Origin: Pteria penguin
Lineage: Eukaryota > Mollusca > Bivalvia > Pterioida > Pteriidae
Assembly: GCA_035048485.1 (NCBI GenBank)
Contig: CM068583.1
Location: 20,001,341 to 20,065,340 of the forward strand
Reading direction: 5' to 3'
Length of the DNA: 64,000 bases
The notes under the pieces are model-generated. The model was given only the letters and a program-made list of their open reading frames with translations, made no database searches and had not been told where the DNA came from. The position numbers were made by a program, and so were the translations under genes. Shown here in pieces: positions 31,561-42,769 of the stretch (position 1 is its first letter; each line of letters begins with the position of its first letter).

Positions 31561-31923
31561 AGACCATCCTTATAACAAGAGAACGACGCCCATTATTTTT
31601 CAGTCAAGGATCAGAGGTCAAAGTTACCCGCTAAACATTGTTAATAACCCTTGTAAACAAGAATAGAAGGCAGACCGGTAATGGAGTCTGAACGAAGAAA
31701 ACCAAGCAATGGAATTATGCATAATCTGCCAGTCTTTACTTATCTATACATATATAATGAATCTATATCTTTTTCCTATTTCTTCCAGATTTCGAAGTAC
31801 TTCTTGAAATATGCAGGTTCAAAATATGGAATGACAGAATGATTGTTTTCTCAAAATAAGCTTGGGACCAGGACAGGCCTAATGTATCGAGGGAAAATGC
31901 GTTCGGTTTTGAAGATGGACGAA

Positions 31924-31925
<2 letters not shown>

Positions 31926-32002
<77 letters not shown>
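31926..32002. repeat. TA microsatellite, ~77 bp
   Basis: Pure TA dinucleotides. Flanking 31561-31925 and 32010-33050 show nothing recognised. Confidence 0.97.
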
Positions 32003-32006
<4 letters not shown>

Positions 32007-33050
32007 TTTACTGACATAAAATGTGTATGTAATTACTTCTTAACCACACAGTCCAAATTAAAGTCCGTAACTACTCTCATACATACATACATATACCTAC
32101 CGGTACATATATGCAACTCATATAAAACAGAGCTGATAGGATCGTCAAACTTTTTACACATACTCCTTATGAAAATTATAAAAAGAGGATGACGTCGATT
32201 GATTTAATATTTATAAGTACCGTTACATTCGAGAACGTAGTTTTAGCAATTTGTAGAAACTTGCACTCTTGACGGGTGTATTTCGCAACCGTAGGCTTGT
32301 CATTTACGGTATGTGCTTAAACACCGAGGCTTTGAGAAGGCTGCGATATCAAGATAAATATTGAAACATCTCTTGACAAGGACATCACATGATCATTAAG
32401 TCACAACTTTAGAACAATAATGCATGTATTACAATAGAAAGATTTGAAATTAAGCAATAGGCGCATTTCAAAGCGTTTGCTTTGCTCTTGTAAATAAACA
32501 TGTCCTAAAACACTAATGACCTGTGGGGGGAGGGTCTGTGGGCTGCAGGTCCCTTGTCAGGATACAGGGACAAAACCTCACTTGGGATCTATGGGGTGGT
32601 GCCCCTGGAAAATCCTGGCAATTGAGAATTTTCATACACAAATTTTGAGGACATTTGATCTAAAAATGAGTTATGATTTTTTTTGACCTCTCAATCCTGA
32701 AAATAAAGAATATTAAACTGTACCTTAGAAAAAAAGTTTATATAAAATACTTTTCATTAATCACACAGTGATATTTTAAGTAATTCAAAAACATTTTGTA
32801 AGATGTAAGAGTTCTCCCCCTTCATACTTTCGATCTAGGAGCCCAACATAATCAGAGACATATATACACATGTATATACACATGATCAATACGAGTACAT
32901 GTATTGTGAACTATGTAAACCTTATACTTGTAGCAGGTGTTGGATGCATGATTATACATGTATCCCTTATGAGGATATACTGGTATAAATCTAAGGATTC
33001 ATGTATTGAGTTCGATGAAAATTAAGATACCTTCAAAAACATCACAGACA

Positions 33051-33056
33051 CCCCCC

Positions 33057-33106
<50 letters not shown>
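33051..33106. repeat. Poly(C) tract, ~55 bp
   Basis: Almost pure C, interrupted by one T near the start. The complementary G run could form G-quadruplexes, and the true length is uncertain because such tracts are hard to sequence. The stretch from here to 33860 holds no recognised gene. Confidence 0.9.
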
Positions 33107-33107
<1 letters not shown>

Positions 33108-33869
33108 TCAAAAATTTTCACCGGATATACATCGATCTCAAAACTGACCAACTTTGCAAAGAAAAAGGTGGAAATCCGCCAACTGGCGGAAATGTTTCAT
33201 TTCTCTATAATATGCTTATTGATTCTCAAATTCATATCCTGAGTATATTTTGTTCAGTTACATCAATTACTACAAACCAATAGGTGGTTACCAACCTCTA
33301 CAATACACTTGAATTTAGTTCTGTCAAACAAAGTACAGATATTGGTCAGATTTAATGGTAAAGATGCATAACTTCCAAAAATTCAGTGGAAATATCACAT
33401 ATGAGGAAGAAAACCCTTCGCATACTGAAAGTAAAGTAATGAACAATCTGGTGGCAGGCACCACACAAGAGGTAATGTCAATTTAGATTTGAGCAATCTT
33501 TCTTATCTTGTCTAGACATGAAGGACTCCAGTCTATAAATTTATGCGATTCTAGGATGGGAATCAAACCCAAACTTGTGTATTAGCACTTTACGTTACAG
33601 ATCAACATATTGAAAGAAGAAGAAAAGTTTCCAATCATCATTTATACAAAAAATGTCATGACAAACAAATTACATATCTGAAAAGACAGACAGATAGACA
33701 CCACATACCAGTACCTGCCATGTCAAATGCTTTCGAGTCCATTGCCAGTATAGCTAAAAAGTATTTTAGTTGGAATCATAAATATCAATGGAAAGTCTTA
33801 ATCATTAAACTACAGATAAAAACTGTACATTTAATAAGGTGTCCATCTGAACCACTAATCCCCTTTTTT

Positions 33870-36800
33870 TTATTTTTCTTCCGTCTGAGGTTTATCACCT
33901 GAAATTTCCTCTTTTCTAATGTCTTCAAATTCCTCAAATATAAGAAGATTCTTGTTCTTACTAGCCATCCTTTTCAGAATTGCAGTGGCTGATGGTTTTT
34001 CTGTTTTATATTCAGACAACCTTGGATCAGGAAACTGTGTGTTACTAATAAATGGTTCTTTGTTCAAGAAAGGATTCCATATACCCTGAATGCTAGGTAC
34101 ATCTGTATGCCAATTTTTCCGAAATCGCAAGATTTGGTCCCCACTTCTTGTTCTTGCAAACTCCAGCCATTTACAGATTTCTTCCTTTGACATGTTATTA
34201 CAGTTTATATTTTCTCTCCTGCCATTCACTGTAGAAGAAATGGTCAAATGAAAATATCAGAACTTGTACATGTATATGTATGTGTATTTTAATATGATGC
34301 CCCATATGTACATTAGAGCAATTTATGTCTCATCCGTGATACTCAAGACCTAAACTGTGGAAATCAAAAGTATAAATATTTGAAGAGCAAACTCATTTCT
34401 AAATTGACCTGAACATAAAAGCCAAAGAATCCAACTAAGGACAGAGCATTTCATGAGGGAGATACTCCTTAGTTTTAGAATAATTTACAAACTTTTTTCA
34501 CATTAAATTTGAAGTACCGGTATATGTTTATATTTTGGGACAGTACAGGAGCACTAACAACTGGGCTTAGGCACAATATATTACAACAGTTTTACCCTCT
34601 GTAACAGTAATGCATACTAAGTGACCACCGTTCAATTTCTATGATAAGTGAGCCTGTACTTATTGATTTGTGTCTGAAGTGACCACTGTCCCCTTTTTAT
34701 GATGACCATTTTAAGTCCCATTTTAGTATGTATGGGAAAGAAGCAAACATTGTATGAACATATATTATTTTTTGTTTCTATTGTTTAATGCAAGATTATT
34801 TCACCTAACAGTAACAGGTGGATGAACCTGCATGATATACAGCTCAACACTTTGGTCTGTCCACCAAACAGATCCTCCCTTACCAGTGAGAGATCCTTTA
34901 TTAATTTATATGTAACCTTGAGCATATAGCCTTGTGCTTTGCTGTCTCATTCAAGGACAAGGGGAGGCAGAAGACAATACATCACATTCGAAATTAAGAT
35001 AATTTACTGCTGATTGCCAGGTTTAAAGACTGGTCATCATTTAGAAATACAAGTGTCATGCCACTGGATCAGCCTGTCCCTCACCCATACATAGTACTGA
35101 ATGGTTCTAAACTACATTGAAGTACCTCTGATTCTGTAAGTGCTACAACTTTTTTTATGCAGTGACTTACCTCATTCATATTACAATCATTTATATTTTT
35201 GTACGGAGACAACTTAGCTGTTACACTGCAGGTTTATTTAATTATTGACATGCCTTGCCAAGAAACGGAATGTCATTCATACTTCTGTACCACAACTAGA
35301 ACATTTTGTATTTCATGCTTCTAAAGCATTAGTAAATGGTACAAACTACCGGTACATATAAATTTAATATTTTATCTACATTGTGCAAACACACACTAAC
35401 ACTTTTGTTTTTATGAGATCCACATACACATACAATGTATTCGGTTTTCGCTGTTATAAATGGTACCTTAAGTCCTCCATCATAATAATTTACAACATAA
35501 TCAAAACAAATACTGTTATACATTGTATTTCAGGATTTTCCAAAACCACAAAGAATACAGCAATATAATTCCATTTGCTATAATTTTTAGCAGTCCATCA
35601 AAAACAGCAAATCAACATATTTTTATTATCCTATATATCTGAAAGTTTACCAAGTATTGAATAACTACATTGGAAAATAAATAACATTACAGTACATGTA
35701 TGTATGTATGAAAAAATAAGTTATATATCCTAAGAGAGACATATACACATTTAAATGTGTGTATGTCTCTCATAGTAAGTTTTAAGTGTTTCATATTAAA
35801 CCATGTTATTCTATTTTTAACTATTTTTAATAAGAACTTTTTTAATCATATTTATAAAAACAACTACATGTATATTAATGTGTTTTGGTTGGTTTAAAAA
35901 AAAACTCTAGTATAATATCATGGACAGTTCAGAAGCAGTTCAAACATAAGGTTTTTGCCATACCATCTTCCCTTAGACTTCTATCTTACCCTCACTATAA
36001 TGCAATAGTTCTATACAATGCCCTTAGATTATGGTAAAAAAAAACAGGAAGGATTAAGTGGAAAGCATATGAAAGATTTTAAGTTTAGGATATACCCAGC
36101 CCACAAAATTTTTATATCTCTGCACTAAGAGTTCCTCAAATCAAATACAGTTGATGACGAGATAGATAACTCTAATTTAGTTATGAATAAAGCTACAGGA
36201 TTGCCAGGAATATTGCAAATACAGATTTTCTTCGTCTTTTCAAAAAAAGGTTTACATTGAACAGTGTCAATTTATTTCATTTATTCAGGCGTTTATGTAT
36301 CCAATATATTTTATTTCAAAAATGAAGAGAAAATATCTGCAAAAAAAGAAGATATTGAATAATGTATTCTTTTGCTATGAAAAAAAACGGAATCGTTCAA
36401 TCTTGGGAATTGAAAAAACTCCATTTGGTAACCCCATCAGACGTCACTATGAGTATCTATGATACACCATAAGAAGAATCTGGTTCAGTTTTGATGAAAA
36501 TCTATCCCAGAATTCAATAAGTAAGACATGAGTATCATGACCTTTACAATAAATAGATTAAACAGGCAGAAAGGACAGAAGAAGACCCTTTAGGATAACA
36601 AGGTCTTCAAACTGTTAATGCACAAAGAACATTTACTTCAACTGTCGAGTGGGAAAGTGAAAACCCTGGTAAGGCTGTCAGCATTGTCATATCCCACGGT
36701 TATTGAGTCAACTCCCTTCCAATCTGATTACAACCATAATTATCTTTATTCCGCTTCTCTATTTGTCCAACTGCGGGTAAAGGTCTGGTGAAACCTCGTA

Positions 36801-39800
36801 AGGAGTCATGTCTGATGAACTCTGATGACGTTTCAGTGATCGAAACCGTTATTTCCCATAGCCAATCGATGACTCGACTAGGCATGTGCAAGTGACACAA
36901 TATGTAACAACACTGTTCAAAAACTACCTTGTAGGTCACCTAGGAATTTGTAGCCAATCCACTGATTGGCTGAAAATCAGAGTTCACTAAAACATGACCC
37001 CTTACGGGGTTTCGTCAGATCTTTATCCGCAATGGGACAAATAGAGAAGCGGAATAAAGACATGGTTTTAATCAGATTGGCTCCCTTTGCTCTTGTCCCT
37101 CAAACCCGTGGCTATTTCTGCCCAATTACGCTCGTTTCTCATAAATATTAATGAGCCCTAATTGACCAATATATCCGAAATCACTGAATGACAATTTCAC
37201 TGGCTAAGAGAATTAAGTTATGCATTATTAATATTCTTGAGAAACGAGCATAATCGGGCAGAGACATTTAAAGCACAGAGTAAGACTGACAACTTACTTT
37301 CATATTCACTTAGAGTAGATATCTTGAAAGCTAATACTAAGAATAGGTTTAATAAAAGTCACAAAACTTACAATATTCAGACGATATAAGAGCAGCCCGG
37401 TGACGTCTAGGTTTGATATATACCACAACTCCAGGATTAGCATTCACAAAATCCATCAAGTGATTCTCAACGAAATCTCTGAAAGATACAATACCATCTA
37501 CAGATCCAGCTCATACACTGTCATTTCTTAATTCTGTGTTTAATATGGTACAAATTGTGATTTAGGCCCGACTTTTAGACAGCATTATCTGGCCTTTTAT
37601 TAGGCATTTCACAAGATAAGCTGACCTGATAGTAGCTAACTTAAAATTAATGCAGAGATATAGTACAGATGATTCACTTCAAGTTTCCATTCAGAAGCTG
37701 TTGAGAATACTGTATGATTACAAACACTTGAAATACAGATTGTACGTTCTCATAACATTCATTTACAAACCCATGCATGATTATATATACTTCATTTAGT
37801 GATGAAATATTCATGTACATACATGTACATCAGTATGAGTGATAAACTGTTTATTCATATGATTTGCAGCTATTCCCTTGTAATCACAGATTCTACGTCA
37901 CTCACTTTGATTGAATTTTCTTATAGGAAAATGTCATTGTAAGTAAAAGTATCTTATATTTTCTAGTTTTCCTGCTTTAATCATTCATTTTATACACAAA
38001 CATATATATATTATGCTTGTTGTTTCTTCCTATTCTGCATTATGCAGTTTTTATTACCAAAATGCCACTGTGTTGCACAAGAATATTTGTGCAGGTTAAT
38101 GGGGTCCAAGGTACATTTTTTACCCAACAATATGGTCAACAAATCACTCCGGAAGCCTGATACATCATACAGCTGAGTATTCATTTCACTATACGGTGAC
38201 AGCATCTACCTTATGCATTGCATAGAAATTTATACATATGCAACATATCCGAAGCAGTGAGGAATCTTTTACCTGCCATGTTCACGACATGGGACCTCAG
38301 TTTTTACTGTCTCATCTAAAAAGCAGAACACCAGTATACCATGGGCACCAGGACCTCTCACTCTCAGTCAAGAGCTGAAGGGTGCTCCTAAATACCAAAC
38401 TCTACCAAACTTTTACGTTTTTTTCGCTTTTAAATGCAATTTCTACATGTAGGTGTTTCAAGCATGTTTTATAGTCCATAAGGTCACTATCCGTAGATTT
38501 TACCTCAAAATTTTACACTTTAAAGTCCAATTTATGATAAAAGACGAATAATGGAATTACACACGACAGCGCACAACCATACTGAATCAGGAATGATAAT
38601 GACTTATGTACAGGAATGGTGTATTGAACTCTCAATTTATGTTTCCTTTCCAGAATTTGCACTTAGAAAAATAGATATTCACAAAGTTTAAGAATATAAC
38701 ATAATGTATGCCAGCAGTGGTTAAATCAATAAAGAATATATAATTAACATTTTTTCTTTTTAGTTTCGTCAGATTCCACTCTGATTTAGAAACAACGGCC
38801 AACAACTTCTAAATCTGTAATAAGTGAAGGATGTACTAGATAACATAACAGTACAGTGGATTCCGTTTAATCTGATAGTCTATTTGCGTGAATAAAATAT
38901 CAGATAAAGCGGGCTATCAGATTAGACGAAATTGCGAAAGTTGATGCTTTATGTCGTGTAACATGTTATAGATGTCAACTCATATGGATGTTTGATAGCG
39001 GTTGCTTTTATTTAGAGATATACGACCGCTTACATTGTGTAATTAACTTGCGTCAATTGTTACAAAATCATGTTCGTTTTTAACTGAAGATTATCTTCAA
39101 ACACAAGTGTGAGTGAAAAGCAATAGGTTTGTACACGTCTCAAGTTGATGTGTCAGACTAGTATTAGTTATGCATGCTTGGATTCGATCAATACGAGCAT
39201 AATCATTGTCCTACTTTTCAGGATAAAACTCGACAGGTAACCAGTAGTGTTATACCGTACTCGTACTCCGTGCGGGTTCAATGCATTGATGCTACGTGTG
39301 TTAAAATTCTGGATAGAAATAAGACACAACGACTATCTAACTCTGTGAAATTTTAATGTTTATATGTATCATACGATTTTAGATATAGCTTATACATATG
39401 AAGCAAAGACATATAAAACTACAGATAAATACACATGTATAAGAATAGCAAACCAACATAAAACATACATAAAAAATCAAGACAAATGATCAGTGATTTT
39501 AAGCACTACATAGTCCCAATGCACTGTCCACTCTAAGCACTATATAATTCACACTTAATCAAGGAATCCAGTTGATAAATTCCGTAATTTTCGATTGTCT
39601 CTTAGCATTTGCCATAATCTCACTAAAAATGTCTTCAGTCTGGTAAAACTGGTTGAAAGTAGAATCCCTGCACTGATTTTCTCCCAGATAGCGTCGTAAA
39701 ATAGATAAAGCCCCCCGCACTTCACTACTGGACACAGGGATTACTGGCGTTTCACTTGTAATATCCTGGTCAGTGTCTGAATCGTAATCGGCGGATCTGG

Positions 39801-42287
39801 TCTCATCTTGCATGAATTGAGCACAAATGTTTTCATCGGTCGGCACATAATGACACTCTAACTTGTCATCATGACAAATGAATTCGTTGAAATTATCTTC
39901 ATTCATGCCGGGTGGGACAGGAACACGATCAACATCAGGTTCGGTGTTGGTGCACAGTGTGGTAGGTAAAATGAAACCAGCTTTTCTGAAGCAGTTTGAA
40001 ATCGTGGTTGAACTGACGGATCGCCATGCTCGTCTAATGAGATGAATACCGTCTAAAAGACTAAGTTTACGTGCTATTTCATTTGCTGTGAGGTTGGTCT
40101 GGTCTATGTCGGTGATAATTTTACGGACAACTTCGCTTCTGTAGTATGCTTTTAAGTTGCGTATTATGCCCTGGTCACATGGCTGGATTACAGATATGGT
40201 GTTTGGTGGTAGGAACTCCATGCGTATGTTGGCAAGGCGTTTAGCGACATCTGGTGGATGTGCTGAACAGTTATCAACGAGGAGAAGTATTTTCCTGTTC
40301 TGACGTACCATATCTCTGTTAAAATCTTTTAGCCAATCTGTGAATATCTCTGATGTCATCCATGCGTTTGTATTATGCGTGTAGGTGACGGGTAATTGCT
40401 TATGCCCACGGAAACATCTCGTGTCTCTACTTTTCCCAATCACAAGAAGTTTGTGTTTATCGCTGCCCGACATGTTGCATGCAACTAGGACTGTGATTCT
40501 TTCTTTAGACCTCTTGGAGCCCCCGCTTGCATCAGATTTAAACGTAAGTGTACCATCTGGCAAGGCCCGATAATACAGACCAGTCTCATCAGCATTATAG
40601 ATGTCATCAGGCTCATATGATTTCAGTAAGTTGGGTAGCACATTCTCTATCCAATGGCTTGCGGCACTAGTGTCGGCATCTTTCTTTTCACCATGCAGTC
40701 TTTTAAATGCTATATTGTTGCGTTGTTTCCATCGAGATAGCCAGCCATTCGTTGGTTGAAAATCATCTTTGTTCATTTGTTTGGCTAAATCTGTTGCCTT
40801 CTCAGCTAAGATAGGACCAGATATGGGAATGTCCCTATTTCTAGCACTGCTGAACCATTGGGTTAATGCGCCTTCTACATCTGAATCCTTGCCCGTTCTT
40901 TGTCGTTTTCTATCGGGGTTCGAGTTCCCTTCATACTCGGATCGAATAGCATCTCTGTTTTTTTATATGTTGGAAACTTGGGCCTGTGAACAGTTGAGTC
41001 GCTTAGCTACTTCAGTCTGTGGCAACTTTTCTTTTAGAAGCTTAACAGCTTCATACTTGTCAGCCAAGGAGAGATCGTTTCTTTTTCTTTTACTGGTCAT
41101 TGCCTTGCTTCGTAGAACTGTGAATTGATACGCTTTTTATATGCACTCTCATTTATGGGAAATCGGCGCGTTAGATGTCCAGTAACAAACAGTACAAGTT
41201 ATTTAGTTAATAACCTAATTACATCTACTCTCAATTTCAGTCATCAACATATTTCATTAATTACGAATGACGCTACAGCGATCACTAATTAAACCTGTAC
41301 AGGTACTTCAGTGAGACGTCAATTGTTGTGTACACAAACAATCAATTATTATTCCTTAGCCGTCGTCGTATTGCCGTAGGTATTGTTATATGCCTATGTT
41401 GTCACAGTTGGGTGGTTTCAATACAATATCCCGGCTTTAAATAGGCTGAATTCGTGGTGAAATAATTTATCAACGGTAAATTTGCTATCAGATAACCGAA
41501 ATTAGGGCTTTTCACTATCAGATAAAAAAGACAAATTATTACAGAAATACATAGAAACGGTTTGGTGTTTTAATATCATATCTGATAAAACGAAATATCA
41601 GATAATACGATATCAGATAAAATGGAGTCCACTGTATTTAGAAAAAAAAATTCTGAAAAGTGAAAGTGCAATACAGCATTCCCGTACGTAAGCCATTATC
41701 GTTCCTGATTCAATATGGCGATGCGCTGTTGTATGTAATTCCTTTATTTGTCTTCAAACATGAATGGGACATTAAAGGGTAAAATTTTCAGGTAAAATCT
41801 ATGGATTGTGACCGTATGGATTATAAAACATATTTGAAACACTTAGAAATTGCATTTAAAAGCAAAAAAAACGTAAAAGTTTGGTAGTGTTTGGTATTTA
41901 GGAGCACAGCGAGCTGAAGACCTATAACAGTGTATAATCCACTAAGGCACACCTACTTAGCCGCATACTACAGAATTCAGTTGTGAAAATAGCAACAACT
42001 TCATGTTCTCCTGCAATGAGTGAACAACCGATATTGATATAAAAATGGTTCCGCCTCCCTGTATTACCAGTGTCTTCTACTATAATTAAATTAGATGCAA
42101 CTTTTAGTTCATAAACATGGCAGGAACGATGCCATTCAATGCGTCACATCATGTACCTCATTCCGCGACTTCCAGCAAAAGACTTGCAGAATTTTAGTGT
42201 CACTCTTTGAAGCTGACACACATATCGCCCAACTCCATTCTGTGTTGGATTTTTCAAGAAAGTGCTCGGCAATGACCTATTCGACAT
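33870..42287 (-). CDS. MRPL43: Mitochondrial large-subunit ribosomal protein L43, three exons
   Basis: A structural protein of the mitochondrial 39S ribosomal subunit. Coding exons on the minus strand: 42287-42157, 37478-37372 and 34228-33870; donors (GTACATG, GTAAGTT) and acceptors (TTTCAG, CTACAG) fit and phases match, giving 198 residues. Family landmarks in order: [12 protein letters not shown] (near 18-29), SRGMRDFVENH across the first junction, [22 protein letters not shown] across the second junction, and a C-terminal block with [19 protein letters not shown]. These belong to the L51/S25/CI-B8 domain. The start at 42287 gives MSNRSLPS, matching the short N-terminus of the family; an in-frame upstream Met exists but adds an atypical stretch. 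The tail after residue 140 is charged and poorly conserved, as in relatives. Intron 1 (4.7 kb) contains the nested transposons described separately; intron 2 (3.1 kb) contains two MITEs. The stop codon lies within AATAAA followed by an A run. Confidence 0.94.
34229..36719. other. MRPL43 intron 2, mostly unique DNA
   Basis: Contains a scrap of SINE-like body near 34860-35060 (ACCAGTGAGAGATCCTTTAT, CTGTCTCATTCAAGG) and a palindrome at 35734-35771. Nothing else recognised. Confidence 0.5.
35734..35771. repeat. Loop-less 19-bp-arm palindrome
   Basis: GAGAGACATATACACATTT meets its complement AAATGTGTGTATGTCTCTC with one mismatch and no spacer. Confidence 0.85.
36720..37079. mobile_element. MITE, longer relative of the 17961 foldback element
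   Basis: Left CAATCTGATTACAACCATAA, then TTTATTCCGCTTCTCTATTT; right end AAAGACATGGTTTTAATCAGATTG inverted. Flanks ACTCCCTTC (36711-36719) and GCTCCCTTT (37080-37088) agree at 7 of 9 bases, a decayed 9-bp duplication. Its interior includes another inverted pair (GAAACCTCGTAAGGAGTCAT / CATGACCCCTTACGGGGTTTC). Confidence 0.82.
37115..37264. mobile_element. ~150-bp MITE with CTGCCC termini
   Basis: Arm 37115-37150 (TTTCTGCCCAATTACGCTCG onward) matches the complement of 37226-37264 with few differences, giving ~38-bp inverted ends and a short AT-rich centre. It abuts the previous MITE. Confidence 0.75.
37480..38190. other. MRPL43 intron 1, proximal unique segment
   Basis: AT-rich, with repeated TACATGTA-type motifs; no transposon ends or exons seen. 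Confidence 0.4.
38190..38380 (-). mobile_element. SINE family A, interrupted by a later insertion
   Basis: Read forward: TATACGGTGACAGCATCTAC, CCGAAGCAGTGAGGAATCTT, GACATGGGACCTCAGTTTTT, CTCATCTAAAAAGCAGAACA. The head side is cut at 38380, and the missing part (GAGCTGAAG then TAATCCACTAAGGCACACC) resumes at 41911-41955. Confidence 0.8.
38854..41634 (-). mobile_element. Full-length Tigger/pogo-type transposon, 2,781 bp
   Basis: Terminal inverted repeats: CAGTGGATTCCGTTTAATCT at 38854 and, complemented from 41634, CAGTGGACTCCATTTTATCT. TA dinucleotides flank both ends (38852-38853 and 41635-41636), the Tc1/mariner target site. Subterminal copies of ATCTGATA/TATCAGAT occur several times at each end, likely transposase contact sites. 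It encodes the single transposase below on the minus strand, the same strand as MRPL43. Confidence 0.93.
39559..41100 (-). pseudogene. Tigger/pogo-like DDE transposase with a single nonsense codon
   Basis: From the ATG at 41100 the frame stays open for 513 codons except for TAA at codon 46 (40965-40963), next to a run of seven A on the coding strand. Residues 1-50 form a pipsqueak-type helix-turn-helix ([30 protein letters not shown]). Residues ~75-140 are the CENP-B/Tc5 helix-turn-helix with [13 protein letters not shown]. The DDE_1 catalytic domain has Asp171 in YNADETG, Asp276 in [10 protein letters not shown] and Asp309 in IQPCDQGI, spacing DD32D, so the catalytic triad is intact. A second Met at codon 109 could start a protein lacking the first DNA-binding domain. 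The near-intact state suggests recent activity or purifying selection until recently. Confidence 0.93.
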
Positions 42288-42447
42288 TATTGCATCGTGC
42301 TTTTTACGCAAGAAGGAAATAGTAAATAATATCATATAACATACACTACGAAACCTGAAACGGTTTGGTTATAAACCGAATACAGGTTCCTGAGACAGCT
42401 GATGATTTTATTCATTATTGTAGGCTAGATTTAGTTTGGGTTTAACA

Positions 42448-42633
42448 GCATGCGCGGATCCAGAGGGGTGGACCGGGGATCTGGACCCACCTGAGATTCG
42501 GTAAAAATTATTATTCTTGTTATTTTTTATGTGAAATCAGCAATTTTACACACACAAATAGGTGACCTTATATCCTCTCGGAAAATCCATCGGGGTGGAC
42601 CCCCTCTCGACAAAATTTCTGGATCCGCGCATT
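42448..42633. mobile_element. Short inverted-repeat element with GCATGCGCGGAT termini, copy 2
   Basis: Left GCATGCGCGGATCCAGAGGG and right AAATTTCTGGATCCGCGCAT are inverted copies; GTGGACCCCCTCT is shared with the 14985 copy. Flanks TTTAA (left) and TTTAA (right) may be a target duplication. Confidence 0.78.
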
Positions 42634-42769
42634 TTAAGTGCAGTGTTTGGCGGAGGCCATAAGCAGGTCTGATCGTTTTACTGTTTTAGCAAATCGTCTC
42701 GAGATATAGAAAGTATGTATATTTATTCTTCTGTCTTGAAAAAGGATGCAGCAAAACAAAACAACAACA

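Larger units (their letters stand above)
38381..41910. mobile_element. Long-TIR DNA transposon (Mutator-like MITE) hosting a Tigger element
   Basis: The left arm from 38381 (GGTGCTCCTAAATACCAAAC) and the complement of the right arm from 41910 (GCTGTGCTCCTAAATACCAA) align over roughly 270-290 bp at about 85 percent identity. GAGCTGAAG is exact on both sides (38372-38380 and 41911-41919). Without the Tigger insert the element is about 750 bp and non-coding. Long inverted repeats with 9-bp duplications point to the Mutator-like group. Confidence 0.85.

Noticed and set aside
40385..40573. Plus-strand frame inside the transposase
   Set aside because: Antisense shadow of the Tigger transposase coding strand.
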